Made by a program: the position numbers and the translations under genes. 64,000 nt of DNA, taken from contig JAIEPH010000002.1 in assembly GCA_019749805.1 (NCBI GenBank), positions 91,433-155,432 on the forward strand, read 5' to 3'. Under the pieces are notes generated by a model. It was given only the letters and a program-made list of their open reading frames with translations. It was not told the origin of the DNA and made no database searches. This DNA comes from Mycobacteriaceae bacterium. GTDB lineage: Bacteria; Actinomycetota; Actinomycetes; Mycobacteriales; Mycobacteriaceae. Of the stretch, positions 54,534 through 63,929 are shown one piece after another. Every line of letters starts with the position of its first letter. Position 1 is the first letter of the stretch.

Positions 54534-55354
54534 ATTTTGAGATAGCCCTTGTCCGCGGGGATCTGGGCGGCGGTCACGAGCGACGACGCGTCGCTGGCCA
54601 ACCACAGCACGATGTCGGACACCAGATCGGGTGCGGCAAGCGAATCCGTCGGCAGCGCGCCGGGGGAGAAGCTGTGGATGAAGTTCTGGTGATCGGCGAA
54701 CATCTGCCACATGGAGGCGTCGTTTCCCATCGGCGTGTCGGTGCCGTAGGGATGGACGGAGTTCACGCGAATCCCGAACTCGCCCAACTCCACCGCGAGT
54801 GAGTTGGTCAGCGCGACTACACCGAACTTGCTCGCACAGTAGTGGCCGCACCCCGGAACGGCCTTGATGCCGGCCGCCGAGCTGATGTTGATGATCGACC
54901 CGCCGTTGCCGGCCTCGATCATCGCGGGAACCACCGCCTTGATGGTGTTCCACACCCCCGTCAGGTTGGTGTCCACGACCTCCTGGAACTGCTGTGCCGA
55001 AATCTCCCACAGTCGGCCCCAATTCAGCACACCGGCGTTCGCGACGACGATGTCGAGCCGGCCGAACTGCTCGATCGTGTCGGCGACCACACGCTGCTGG
55101 CCTTCGAGGTCGCGCACGTCAACCTCTTCCGCGCGGATCTTGCGCCCCTCGCCCTCGACCAGGCTCACCGTCTCGGCGAGGTCTTCGGGTAGCGCCGGGG
55201 GATAGCCGTTGTGCTCGGCGACCGGCCCGCAGGCATCGATCGCGACGATGTCAGCACCGGCTCGGGCCAACCGAATGCAGTGTGAACGCCCTTGTCCGCG
55301 CGCCGCTCCCGTGACGTAGGCAACCTTGCCCGCCAGCGGTGTGTCTTCAGCCAT
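54530..55354 (-). CDS. Mycofactocin-coupled SDR family oxidoreductase
   Basis: 274 aa from ATG 55354. Cofactor motif GKVAYVTGAARGQGRSHCIRLARAGADIVAIDAC, an insertion around GYPPALPEDLAETVSLVEGEGRKI, NAGVLNWGRLWEIS, catalytic YCASKFGVVALTNSLAVEL, and NSVHPYGTDTPM. The RGQGRSH and the short insert before the second strand are the marks of the mycofactocin-dependent SDR group, which keep NAD bound and need mycofactocin to recycle it. Overlaps the upstream DinB gene by 8 nt. Confidence 0.9.
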   Translation of the reverse strand: MAEDTPLAGKVAYVTGAARGQGRSHCIRLARAGADIVAIDACGPVAEHNGYPPALPEDLAETVSLVEGEGRKIRAEEVDVRDLEGQQRVVADTIEQFGRLDIVVANAGVLNWGRLWEISAQQFQEVVDTNLTGVWNTIKAVVPAMIEAGNGGSIINISSAAGIKAVPGCGHYCASKFGVVALTNSLAVELGEFGIRVNSVHPYGTDTPMGNDASMWQMFADHQNFIHSFSPGALPTDSLAAPDLVSDIVLWLASDASSLVTAAQIPADKGYLKI

Positions 55355-55880
55355 GCCCGACATCGTGCGCGTGATGGACGATGTCGTGCAAGTGGTAGAT
55401 CGCAATTGATGCAACCGTGAACTCACTGCCGTTGCTGCGCAGCCCCCGCCGCGACCACGCGCCGGCCGGTACGCGTGTGTAGGTCTCGGCGACTATGTTG
55501 GCCGCGTCGAACAACTCGGTGGCGACCGTGGCCGGGTCCTGTGCGCCGTAATCGTCGGCCAGCGCCGTCTCGTCTTGATCCCAATTGGGGAACAGCGGTT
55601 CGTCTTCGTCGAGCATCAGCCGGACGCGATGATCGAAGATGCGGTGCACGTCGCGGATATGGCAGCCGTACTCCAGCGTCGACCATACGGTCGGTGCCGG
55701 CCGCTCCCTGACGCCGGGCTGGGCCAGTCGCGGCACCCAGTCGGCAACGTCGGCGCGGATGCGGTCGGCGACCTCGGTGTGGTGCACGGCGTCCGGGACA
55801 AAGCCGCAGTCGGGGCAGGATCGCGACAACACCCAGGTCCAGTCCTTGGTGTCGGGCGCGATGGGATTGTGCTCGGGCAT
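55347..55880 (-). CDS. DinB/mycothiol-transferase-fold protein
   Basis: 177 aa from ATG 55880, whose first base is the last of the upstream TGA (TGATG). The helical-bundle pattern is WVPRLAQPGVRERPAPTVWSTLEYGCHIRDVHRIFDHRVRLMLDEDEPLFPNWDQDE, and IAIYHLHDIVHHAHDVG carries the second and third metal His. The HxxDxxH arrangements fit the DinB_2 superfamily of thiol-dependent transferases. Specific reaction unknown. Co-transcribed with the metallo-beta-lactamase gene and the SDR. Confidence 0.85.
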   Translation of the reverse strand: MPEHNPIAPDTKDWTWVLSRSCPDCGFVPDAVHHTEVADRIRADVADWVPRLAQPGVRERPAPTVWSTLEYGCHIRDVHRIFDHRVRLMLDEDEPLFPNWDQDETALADDYGAQDPATVATELFDAANIVAETYTRVPAGAWSRRGLRSNGSEFTVASIAIYHLHDIVHHAHDVGHG

Positions 55881-56557
55881 CACCCGGTCAGTGTGGCAGC
55901 CGTGTCGCGGATGCGGTTTTGGGCGGCCGAGATGATCGGTTCGCCGTGGCCGAAGCAGGCCGTTTCGACATCGAGTTCCGCCAGTCGGTTGAACGCTGTG
56001 ACGGTTTGCGCGCGGTCCCGGTTGAACGTACCGAGCATGACCGTCCCGACATTGGCGATGGTGTCGCCGGTGAACAACACGCCACGGCTGGGCAGGTGGA
56101 TCGCGATGCTGCCGTCGGTGTGACCGGGGATGGCCAGGATCTCCGCGCCGCCGCCGAAGTCCAGCACGTCGCCGTCGTGCAGTTCGCGCAGGCCGGGTAT
56201 CGGTGGTGCCGCCTCGGGCAGGCCGGCTGAAACACGTTGGTGAATGGGGATTTCCCAGTCCTCGAACACCGGCGGTGGCATGGCGGTACCGTTGCGGATC
56301 TCCGTAGCGTCGCCAGCACCGGCGAAAACGGTTGCACCCGTGGCGTCTTGCAGCTCGGCCGCCGAACCGCAGTGGTCGACGTGGCCATGGGTCAGCACGA
56401 TCCGATCGATCCGCGGCACTGCTGCCAGGATCTCGTCACCCGAATCGGGAGCGCCGGTGTCGATGAGCGTGGCCGAATCGCCGTCGCGCCACACGTAAAC
56501 CTGCCATCCGCGCACGACGAGCATGGTGAGTTCGGGTGTGACGGTGACGGTATCCAT
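55880..56557 (-). CDS. Metallo-beta-lactamase-fold hydrolase
   Basis: 225 aa. HxHxDH in IVLTHGHVDHCGSAAEL at about 53-69, then LAIPGHTDGSIAIHLPSRGVLFTGDTIANVG and CFGHGEPIISAA. No signal peptide. Substrate unknown. Promoter-proximal member of the run 56557 to 54530 on the minus strand. Confidence 0.9.
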   Translation of the reverse strand: MDTVTVTPELTMLVVRGWQVYVWRDGDSATLIDTGAPDSGDEILAAVPRIDRIVLTHGHVDHCGSAAELQDATGATVFAGAGDATEIRNGTAMPPPVFEDWEIPIHQRVSAGLPEAAPPIPGLRELHDGDVLDFGGGAEILAIPGHTDGSIAIHLPSRGVLFTGDTIANVGTVMLGTFNRDRAQTVTAFNRLAELDVETACFGHGEPIISAAQNRIRDTAATLTG

Positions 56558-56615
56558 GCGATCGACGCTAGATCTCCGTGCGCGGCGATCGCAACGGATC
56601 AGCTAGCGGCGAAAT

Positions 56616-57509
56616 CTAGCCCAGATCGGTGGCGGAATATGTGTCGCAGCTGTTGATGTCGCCGGTCCGATATCCCTCGGTGAACCACTTCTGGCGTTGC
56701 TCGGAGGATCCGTGGGTCCATGCCTCGGGGTTGACACGTCCGGTGGCGGCCTGCTGGATGCGATCGTCGCCCACTGATGCCGCGGCCGACAGCGCGTCGG
56801 CAATGTCTTTGTCGGTCAGCGGCTCCAGAAACGGCACCCCGGTGCTTTCCTGTTTGGTGATGGCGGCGTAGTGCGCCCAGATCCCTGCGTAGCAGTCGGC
56901 CTGAAGTTCGGTCCGCACGCCCCCGCCCGTCGCACCCTCGGGATCCTGCTGTGCGCGCACCAACGATCCCTCGAGATTTTGGACGTGATGGCCATATTCG
57001 TGTGCCACCACGTACGACTGCGCCAACGGCCCACCGCTGGAACCGAACTGGTCGCGCAGAACGTCGAAGAAGCCGACATCGAAGTACGCGGTCTGATCAC
57101 CCGGACAATAGAACGGTCCGACGTCACTGGTGGCAGGTCCGCAGGCGGTGTCGACGGATGTGGTGAACAACTCCACCTGCGGGCGCTTGTATTCGCCTGG
57201 CAGCAACTGCTGCCACACGGCGTCGACGGAGTTGCCCGTCGCGATCACCCGGCACTGTGGGATGTTGTTCGCGTCCTCGGCCGTCTTGCATTGGGTCTTG
57301 TCGAAGCCGGGTGTTTCGACGCCGCCGGCGTCGATCTGCTGTTGCGGCGGTATCACCGTGCTGGGGTCGACACCGAGGAACAGCGCGACGACAAGGATCA
57401 AGAGACCGCCGACGCCGCCGCCGACTGCGATGCCACGGCCCGGACCGCGTCCGCCACCGCTGGTCGACGTGGTACTGGTGTCGATCTCTATGCCTTCGCG
57501 GAAGGTCAT
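56616..57509 (-). CDS. Neutral zinc metallopeptidase (YpfJ/Rv2575-like)
   Basis: 297 aa from ATG 57509. A Ser/Gly-rich N-terminus, one TM helix at about 28-47, and then an extracytoplasmic peptidase domain: QTAYFDVGFFDVLRDQFGSSGGPLAQSYVVAHEYGHHVQNLEGSL with HEYGH, and TELQADCYAGIWAHYA with the third ligand Glu. The end HGSSEQRQKWFTEGYRTGDINSCDTY is typical. Role unknown, although the family is conserved in actinobacteria. Divergent from the carboxylesterase. Confidence 0.93.
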   Translation of the reverse strand: MTFREGIEIDTSTTSTSGGGRGPGRGIAVGGGVGGLLILVVALFLGVDPSTVIPPQQQIDAGGVETPGFDKTQCKTAEDANNIPQCRVIATGNSVDAVWQQLLPGEYKRPQVELFTTSVDTACGPATSDVGPFYCPGDQTAYFDVGFFDVLRDQFGSSGGPLAQSYVVAHEYGHHVQNLEGSLVRAQQDPEGATGGGVRTELQADCYAGIWAHYAAITKQESTGVPFLEPLTDKDIADALSAAASVGDDRIQQAATGRVNPEAWTHGSSEQRQKWFTEGYRTGDINSCDTYSATDLG

Positions 57510-57583
57510 CGCGCCCCTACTTTCTCGATCGGAAGCACTCGCCGCACGAGTCTGCATCCACCTTTGCACACTACGATTCAGGC

Positions 57584-59089
57584 GTGGCAGTCGTTGTCGG
57601 ACATTCGACAGTCGTGCATACGGACTTAGGGGACATTCGCGGAACGACCGAAGGCGGCGTCGGTGTCTGGCGCGGTGTGCCGTACGCCGAGCAGCCGGTG
57701 GGGGACAGACGATTCCTGGCTCCCGCGCCGCCGCAGCCGTGGACCGGGCTGCTCGACGCACTCGAACACGGACCATTGCCGCCGCAGAGCAAGTCGTTCG
57801 TCGGCGGTGGCCGCGACGATCCGAAGGTGCGCGACGAGGCCTGCCTGACGCTGACGGTGTGGTCGCCGGACACCAGCGCGTCGCTTCCGGTGATGGTGTG
57901 GATTCCCGGCGGCGCATTCGTCTACGGCGCGGGGCAGTTTCAGCTCTACAACGGTTCGAGGCTGGCCGCCAACGGCAATGTGGTGGTCGTCAACATCACC
58001 TACCGCATCGGAGTGTTCGGCGGGTTCGAGCTCAGCGACCTCGGAGACGGATTCGATGACAATCTCGCATTGCGCGACCAGATGGCGGCGTTGCGCTGGA
58101 TCCGTGATCACATCGCCGCGTTCGGCGGCGACCCCGATCGGGTGACCGTCTTCGGCGAGTCGGCAGGCGCGACGTCGGTGCTGGCCCTGCTGGCGAGTCC
58201 CGCGTCCAAGGGTCTGTTCAGCCGTGCGATCGCCCAGAGTCCGGCGCTGCCCTTGATCGGCGACCGCGAGAGCCGGGCCCGACAGGCCCACGAGTTCGTC
58301 AAGCGGTTGGGCGTCGACGTGGCCGAGGTCAAGATGCTGCCGCAGCGCCAGCTGCGCCGCGCGGCGGGCATGCTTCAGCTGAAGAGCGCGGCGAGCACGC
58401 CGAACCTCGCGTACGGATTGACCTACGGAGTGGACCTGCTGCCGAGGCATCCGGTGGACGCCGCCCGCGATGGTGCACTCGAGCGGATGCCGTTGATCAT
58501 CGGGACCAACAGCCATGAGGCGTCGATGTTCGCGTGGACGAAACCACCGATGCTGCCGACCACGACGGCGTCGATCGACGCCTACCTCGACCGCGTCGCA
58601 CCGGAAGCCAAGGATGCGGTGCTGGCCGCCTATCCGGACTATCCGAGGCGACGGGCCCTGATCGCATTCGGCTCCGACGTGATGTTCGGTGGACCGGCAT
58701 GGGCGTTCGCCGACGCCTACAGCGCTGTCGCGCCGACGCACATGTACCGGTTCGACCACGTCGGCTGGAGCCTGCGGGTGCTGGGGCTCGGCGCCACTCA
58801 CGGCAGCGAGATCGTGCACGTCCAGCACAGCTACGCGTCGTTCATCGGGCGCAAGCTCCATCCGCTCGGGCGGCGGCTGCAGCCGCCGGTCGGCAGGCGG
58901 ATGCAGCGGGCTTGGCTGGACTTCGCGGCCAAGGGGTGGGATACCGGTGAGATCGAGTGGTCGAACGGGCACGACTGGCCGGTCTACGACACCGAGCGCC
59001 GCGTCACCCGCATCATCATGACCGCGCGCGACACCGTCACCGAGGACCCGGATGCGGAGCGCCGGAAAGCGTGGGCGGGGCTGTCGTAG
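57584..59089 (+). CDS. Type-B carboxylesterase
   Basis: 501 aa from GTG 57584; the long upstream open frame is a shadow of the peptidase gene. Cytosolic (no signal). Landmarks: GVWRGVPYAEQPVGDRRF, VMVWIPGGAFVYGAG (oxyanion hole), nucleophile in VTVFGESAGATSVLALL, and late ATHGSEIVHVQ carrying the His. Hydrolyses carboxyl esters, substrate unknown. Confidence 0.93.
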   Translation: MAVVVGHSTVVHTDLGDIRGTTEGGVGVWRGVPYAEQPVGDRRFLAPAPPQPWTGLLDALEHGPLPPQSKSFVGGGRDDPKVRDEACLTLTVWSPDTSASLPVMVWIPGGAFVYGAGQFQLYNGSRLAANGNVVVVNITYRIGVFGGFELSDLGDGFDDNLALRDQMAALRWIRDHIAAFGGDPDRVTVFGESAGATSVLALLASPASKGLFSRAIAQSPALPLIGDRESRARQAHEFVKRLGVDVAEVKMLPQRQLRRAAGMLQLKSAASTPNLAYGLTYGVDLLPRHPVDAARDGALERMPLIIGTNSHEASMFAWTKPPMLPTTTASIDAYLDRVAPEAKDAVLAAYPDYPRRRALIAFGSDVMFGGPAWAFADAYSAVAPTHMYRFDHVGWSLRVLGLGATHGSEIVHVQHSYASFIGRKLHPLGRRLQPPVGRRMQRAWLDFAAKGWDTGEIEWSNGHDWPVYDTERRVTRIIMTARDTVTEDPDAERRKAWAGLS

Positions 59090-59109
59090 CTTGACGCGCC
59101 GAAATCGCG

Positions 59110-59616
59110 CTAGCCCGTGACCGCGAACCGCTTGTCCGAGTAGTCACGCAGGTTGTACAAGAACTTCTGGAACGTGCGTGCCATAAACGGTTTGCCCAGC
59201 GTCATGCCGATGCGACCCGATAGACCCTTGGGCTTCATCGCCATCACCCACGTCAGGTGGCAGCCTTCGGCCGTCGGCACCACGCGATAGTCCTCGGCGA
59301 ACGCCGAGATGGAACTACTGGACGCTTCGTTGAATCGGAATGCCAGGTGGCTGAACGGTTCCCACGCCAGGAACTCCTCGTCACCGACGATGCCGCCGCG
59401 CATGTGCACCGTGCGCGTCGTGCCAATACCGCGCGGTTCGGGGCTTGTCCAGGTCACTTTGGTGATCGCCGTCGCCCAGTGCGGCCAGGACTCGGCGTCG
59501 GCGAGCACCTCGAACAGCTGCTCGGGCGTGATCGTCAGATCGACGGTGCTGACGAAGCGGAAGGGTGCGCTTTCGATGAAGTCCAGGTCGACCAGCTCAC
59601 ATGCGTGCATGGCCAT
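59110..59616 (-). CDS. SRPBCC (polyketide cyclase-like) family protein
   Basis: 168 aa. Helix-grip fold pattern: VDLTITPEQLFEVLADAESWPHWATAITKVTWTSPEPRGIGTTRTV, FLAWEPFSHLAFRFNEASSSSISAFAEDYRV and CHLTWVMAMKPKGLSGRIGM. Binds hydrophobic ligands in this superfamily; role unknown. Immediately downstream of a truncated relative at 59644-59856. Confidence 0.87.
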   Translation of the reverse strand: MAMHACELVDLDFIESAPFRFVSTVDLTITPEQLFEVLADAESWPHWATAITKVTWTSPEPRGIGTTRTVHMRGGIVGDEEFLAWEPFSHLAFRFNEASSSSISAFAEDYRVVPTAEGCHLTWVMAMKPKGLSGRIGMTLGKPFMARTFQKFLYNLRDYSDKRFAVTG

Positions 59617-59643
59617 ACACGGTAGCCGACAGTGTCTAGCCGG

Positions 59644-59856
59644 CTAGATCGTTGTGCCGAAACGCTGGGATTCGCCTTCCGGGTCGGCGGAGGTCGCATT
59701 CACGCGGAAAGCCAAGTGGGCCTGCGGATGCCAGGCGATGACCTCGTCTACCACGTGTCGTCCGATGCGCGTCTCGATGGCGCGCGTGGTGCCGACTCTG
59801 AACGGCCTGCGACCAGTCCAGGTCATGCGCGTCGAGATTAGCCGGGCCCATCGCTG
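59644..59856 (-). pseudogene. Truncated SRPBCC gene fragment
   Basis: The minus-strand frame reads [51 protein letters not shown] and ends at TAG 59646-59644. It lines up with HWATAITKVTWT, GIGTTRTVHM and DEEFLAWEPFSHLAFRFNEASS of the intact neighbour, so about 70 residues of the middle of an SRPBCC protein remain. N- and C-terminal parts are missing, and its upstream end overlaps the stop of the reductase gene at 59838. Confidence 0.75.
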
Positions 59857-60737
59857 GCCGCCGCCAGAAGCGGCACCAGCACGTCACTGATCGGGGTGGC
59901 GAGCCCGTATTGGGCGGCCTTGCGCCTGATCACACCGTTGCGGATGTCCCATTCCAGCGGGCGGTGCGCCTCTCGATCGGTCAGCATCGACGTCGTGATG
60001 TCGGCGGGGACCTGGCTGAACAGGTTCATGGTCTCGTCGATCACCTCGTCGCCCAGGGTCGCGCCGTCCGCGCGCGCCACCGCGAGGCACTCCTGCAAAT
60101 AGCGCCGCGCGAGGGAGACCACATCGTCGCGGCGAAACATGCCCATGCGCCGACCAGTAAGGACCATCAACCCGACCACCGCGTTCACCAGGAGCTTGCG
60201 CCATGCCGCGCTGGTGAAGTCGGGGTCGAGCTCGACCGATACGTCGGCGTCGCCGAACAACCGCGCCAGCCTTTCGGCGGCGCGCTTATCGGGTTCGGCG
60301 GGCAGCACCAGCCGAACCCCGGTACGCAGCCGTATCCAGCCCCCTGGATCCGGTTCGGCCGAGATCCAGATGGCGGCGGGTACCACCGTCGACGACGGAC
60401 AGAACCGGCCCACACGCTCCACCTGCTCGACGCCGTTCTGCAGAGCGCACACGATCGTGTCGCCGTCGCACAGCCTGGCCAGCCAGGCGCCGGCGTCCTC
60501 GTTCTGGGTGTCCTTGACGGCCAGCAGCACGATGTCGGCGGGCTCGGTGATCTCCGCCGGATCGGTCAGCACCGGCCCCGGCACCACGATCGGGTCCTTG
60601 TCGTCGGGCCTGACCTCGATCGACTCCCGGGCGGTACGCCCGCACAAGGTGATCGGGTGACCTGCGGCGTGCAGCAGGGCGGCGACCGTCGACCCGATCG
60701 CGCCGGGTCCGACAAGTGCAATGCGGTCACCCGGCAC
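59838..60737 (-). CDS. Ketopantoate reductase family protein (PanE/ApbA, Rv2573-like)
   Basis: 299 aa from GTG 60737; GTG 60764 is a possible alternative. NADPH motif [22 protein letters not shown] at the N-terminus, [19 protein letters not shown], and C-terminal [74 protein letters not shown]. Strongly like Rv2573 as I recall it. May make pantoate for CoA, but that is not proven for this subgroup. Divergent from aspS. Confidence 0.9.
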   Translation of the reverse strand: MPGDRIALVGPGAIGSTVAALLHAAGHPITLCGRTARESIEVRPDDKDPIVVPGPVLTDPAEITEPADIVLLAVKDTQNEDAGAWLARLCDGDTIVCALQNGVEQVERVGRFCPSSTVVPAAIWISAEPDPGGWIRLRTGVRLVLPAEPDKRAAERLARLFGDADVSVELDPDFTSAAWRKLLVNAVVGLMVLTGRRMGMFRRDDVVSLARRYLQECLAVARADGATLGDEVIDETMNLFSQVPADITTSMLTDREAHRPLEWDIRNGVIRRKAAQYGLATPISDVLVPLLAAASDGPG

Positions 60738-60839
60738 ATTGTCTTCGCGCAAGCGCTCATCCACGAACGCCAAAGATACTGGCGGGGGCGCCCCACTACA
60801 CTGTGGCAGTCGTCCATCAGGCCATTCACAGGAGAGTTC

Positions 60840-62618
60840 GTGCTGCGCAGTCATGCCGCCGGTTCGTTGCGGTCCACCGACGCCGGACAGCGGGTGACGC
60901 TGGCCGGCTGGGTTGCGCGTCGCCGCGACCACGGCGGTGTCATCTTCATCGACCTTCGGGATTCGTCCGGCGTATCGCAGGTCGTGTTTCGTGAAGCGGA
61001 CGTGCTCGCCAATGCGCACCGGTTGCGCGCGGAGTACTGCGTCGCCGTCGAGGGCGTCGTCGAAATCCGCCCAGAAGGCAACGCGAACCCCGAAATCCCC
61101 ACGGGTGACATCGAAATCAACGCGACGTCGCTGACGGTGCTGAGCGAGAGCGCGCCGCTGCCCTTCCAGCTCGACGAGCAGGCCGGTGAGGAAGCTCGGC
61201 TCAAGTACCGCTACCTCGACCTGCGCCGCGAAGGTCCGGGCAACGCGATTCGCTTGCGGTCCAGGGTGAATGCGGCGGCCCGCGACGTGCTGGCGCGCCA
61301 CGACTTCGTCGAGATCGAGACGCCGACGCTGACGCGTTCCACCCCCGAAGGGGCGCGGGACTTCCTGGTGCCCGCCCGGCTGCAGCCGGGGAGCTTCTAT
61401 GCCCTGCCGCAGAGCCCGCAGCTGTTCAAGCAGCTGCTCATGGTGGCGGGCATGGAGCGCTACTACCAGATCGCGCGCTGCTACCGCGACGAGGACTTCC
61501 GCGCCGACCGCCAGCCCGAGTTCACTCAGCTCGACATGGAGATGAGCTTCGTCGACGCCGATGACGTCATCGCGGTGTCCGAGGAGGTTCTCAAGGCGCT
61601 CTGGGCGTTGATCGGTTATGACCTGCCGACGCCGCTGCCGCGGATCAACTACGCAGACGCGATGCGCCGGTTCGGGTCCGACAAACCCGACCTTCGATTC
61701 GCCGTCGAACTAGTCGAGTGCACGGAGTACTTCTCCGAGACCACTTTTCGGGTGTTTCAGGCACCGTACGTCGGCGCTGTCGTCATGCCCGGGGGCGCCT
61801 CGCAACCGCGGCGCACACTCGACGGCTGGCAGGAATTCGCCAAGCAACGCGGGCACAAAGGGCTGGCCTACGTTCTCGTCGCCGAGGACGGCACCCTCGG
61901 CGGACCGGTCGCCAAGAACCTCACCGATGCCGAACGTGACGGGCTCGCCGCGCATGTCGGGGCGAAGCCGGGGGACTGCATTTTCTTCTCCGCAGGCCCG
62001 ACGAAGGCGGCGCGTGCGCTGCTCGGGGCGACCCGTATCGAGATCGCCAAGCGTCTGGACATGATCGACCCCGACGCCTGGGCGTTCACCTGGGTGGTGG
62101 ACTGGCCGCTGTTCGAGGCCGCCGACGAGGCCACTGCCGCAGGCGATGTCGCGGTCGGGTCCGGTGCGTGGACGGCAATGCACCACGCCTTCACGTCACC
62201 GAAGCCGGAATCGGAGGCCACCTTCGACACCGATCCGGGCACTGCGCATGCCGACGCCTACGACATCGTGTGCAACGGGAACGAGATCGGCGGCGGGTCG
62301 ATCCGTATCCACCGTCGCGACGTCCAGGAGCGGGTGTTCGCAATGATGGGCATCGACCACGACGAAGCGCAGGAGAAGTTCGGATTCCTTCTGGACGCCT
62401 TTACTTACGGCGCTCCGCCACACGGCGGCATCGCGTTCGGGTGGGACCGCATCACGGCCCTGCTCGCGGGATTCGATTCGATCCGCGAGGTGATCGCGTT
62501 CCCCAAGTCCGGCGGTGGCGTCGATCCGTTGACCGATGCGCCCGCGCCGATCACCGCGCAGCAGCGCAAGGAATCGGGCATCGACTTCAAACCGGACTCC
62601 AAGCCCAAGGCCGGCTAG
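60840..62618 (+). CDS. aspS: Aspartyl-tRNA synthetase (probably non-discriminating Asp/Asn)
   Basis: 592 aa from GTG 60840 with SD ACAGGAGAG; upstream frame is a shadow of the reductase gene. OB-fold anticodon domain ([26 protein letters not shown]), class II motif 2 [24 protein letters not shown], a bacterial GAD insertion domain in the middle, and motif 3 [16 protein letters not shown]. Mycobacteria lack AsnRS and use AspRS plus GatCAB, so charging of both tRNAs is expected from family knowledge. Confidence 0.97.
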   Translation: MLRSHAAGSLRSTDAGQRVTLAGWVARRRDHGGVIFIDLRDSSGVSQVVFREADVLANAHRLRAEYCVAVEGVVEIRPEGNANPEIPTGDIEINATSLTVLSESAPLPFQLDEQAGEEARLKYRYLDLRREGPGNAIRLRSRVNAAARDVLARHDFVEIETPTLTRSTPEGARDFLVPARLQPGSFYALPQSPQLFKQLLMVAGMERYYQIARCYRDEDFRADRQPEFTQLDMEMSFVDADDVIAVSEEVLKALWALIGYDLPTPLPRINYADAMRRFGSDKPDLRFAVELVECTEYFSETTFRVFQAPYVGAVVMPGGASQPRRTLDGWQEFAKQRGHKGLAYVLVAEDGTLGGPVAKNLTDAERDGLAAHVGAKPGDCIFFSAGPTKAARALLGATRIEIAKRLDMIDPDAWAFTWVVDWPLFEAADEATAAGDVAVGSGAWTAMHHAFTSPKPESEATFDTDPGTAHADAYDIVCNGNEIGGGSIRIHRRDVQERVFAMMGIDHDEAQEKFGFLLDAFTYGAPPHGGIAFGWDRITALLAGFDSIREVIAFPKSGGGVDPLTDAPAPITAQQRKESGIDFKPDSKPKAG

Positions 62619-63406
62619 GGCCAATCGCATCCCGTCAGCTCGGCAGACAACTCCCATAGCCGCCGGGCCATTACGGGATCTACGGCCTTGGGCCGCGGCT
62701 TGGTGACCTTCGGCGGACCGAACTGGTTGAACCGCGGCGCCAGATAGGTGCCGCTGGGCAGGTCGGTCGACACCGCCTGCAGGCTGGCCCGCGCACCTTG
62801 GGCCGGTGTGCGCAGCAGCTTGCGCATGCCACGGTGCTCGCCCATGCCCATTGATCTGGTGATGTCGGTGTCGGTCGCACCCGGATCGGACGCGTAGGCG
62901 CGGATCCCCCGCGCGGCGAGCTCGTGCACGAAGAGCAGGTTGGCCAGCTTGGACTGGCCATAGGCGGCCCATTTCGAGTACTTGCGGGTATGCCAGTTGA
63001 GGTCGGTCAGGTCGAGACGGGTGAACAGGTAGGTGGCGCTCGCGACCGACACCACGCGGTCCTTGATGCGGTTGCCGAGCAGACACGTCAACGCGAAGTG
63101 CCCGAGGTGGTTCGTGCCCATGTGCGCCTCGAAACCGTCGACGGTACGGGTCAACGGCATACCCATGACCCCGGCGTTGTTCACCAGTACGTCGACGGCT
63201 TCCACCGAATCCGCGAACGCCCGCACACTGGTGAGGTCGGCAAGATCAAGAGACCCCACTTCGACGTCGCCGGGCATGTCGGCGGCGACGCGACGGGCTT
63301 TGTCGATGGAGCGGCACGCGATCATGACGTTGTGGCCCGAAGCGGCGAGCGCGGACGCCGTGGCCGCGCCCACACCGCTGTTGCCGCCCGTGACGATCAC
63401 CCGCAT
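62615..63406 (-). CDS. Short-chain dehydrogenase (retinol-dehydrogenase-like)
   Basis: 263 aa. Cofactor motif [49 protein letters not shown], catalytic Tyr-Lys in [17 protein letters not shown]. The [16 protein letters not shown] stretch places it with the RDH-like SDRs. Substrate unknown. Its stop overlaps that of aspS at CTAG (62615-62618). Confidence 0.92.
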   Translation of the reverse strand: MRVIVTGGNSGVGAATASALAASGHNVMIACRSIDKARRVAADMPGDVEVGSLDLADLTSVRAFADSVEAVDVLVNNAGVMGMPLTRTVDGFEAHMGTNHLGHFALTCLLGNRIKDRVVSVASATYLFTRLDLTDLNWHTRKYSKWAAYGQSKLANLLFVHELAARGIRAYASDPGATDTDITRSMGMGEHRGMRKLLRTPAQGARASLQAVSTDLPSGTYLAPRFNQFGPPKVTKPRPKAVDPVMARRLWELSAELTGCDWP

Positions 63407-63462
63407 GGTTGAGAATTATGCGGGCCCGGAATAGATGCGGCCGCGCAGGGGATAGTTCAGTC

Positions 63463-63894
63463 ATGACCGAGATACCTGACGCCGAAGCCATGAAGGCGTT
63501 CAACGCGAATATCGTCGACGAGTTCCGCGCCAACGGCGGCAAGGTCGGGGGACCGTTCGACGGCGCAACCCTGCTGTTGCTCACCACGGCGGGCGCGAAG
63601 TCGGGCCAGCCGCGGCTTGCCCCGCTGGCCTACCTGACCATCGACGACAAGATGATTATCATCGGGTCGAAGGCCGGCGCCGACACGAATCCCGACTGGG
63701 TGCACAACTTGCGGGCCAACCCGCGGGCACACGTGGAAGTGGGAACCACGGACTATGACGTGATCGCTCGCGAGTTGCCGTCGGACGAGCGCGATGACGT
63801 GTACTCAAAGATTGTCGAGCAGTCGCCGGTGTTCGGCGAGTACCAGGCCAACACCAGTCGGGTCATCCCGCTCTTCGAGCTCCAGAAGGCGTGA
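63463..63894 (+). CDS. Deazaflavin (F420)-dependent nitroreductase family protein (Ddn-like)
   Basis: 143 aa from ATG 63463. FNANIVDEFRANGGKVGGPFDGATLLLLTTAGAKSGQPRLAPLAYL, then IIIGSKAGADTNPDWVHNLRANPRAHVEVGTTDYDVIA, the Ddn/FDOR-A pattern with the F420-binding GAxTNPxWxxNL segment. Reduces activated substrates with F420H2; physiological substrate unknown. Confidence 0.92.
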   Translation: MTEIPDAEAMKAFNANIVDEFRANGGKVGGPFDGATLLLLTTAGAKSGQPRLAPLAYLTIDDKMIIIGSKAGADTNPDWVHNLRANPRAHVEVGTTDYDVIARELPSDERDDVYSKIVEQSPVFGEYQANTSRVIPLFELQKA

Positions 63895-63929
63895 ATTCGG
63901 CGCGCTGAGCGACCGTCACCGTGCTGTGG

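Noticed and set aside
59910..60839. 310-codon N-terminal extension of aspS
   Set aside because: It is antisense to the reductase gene; AspRS of normal length starts at GTG 60840 with an SD.
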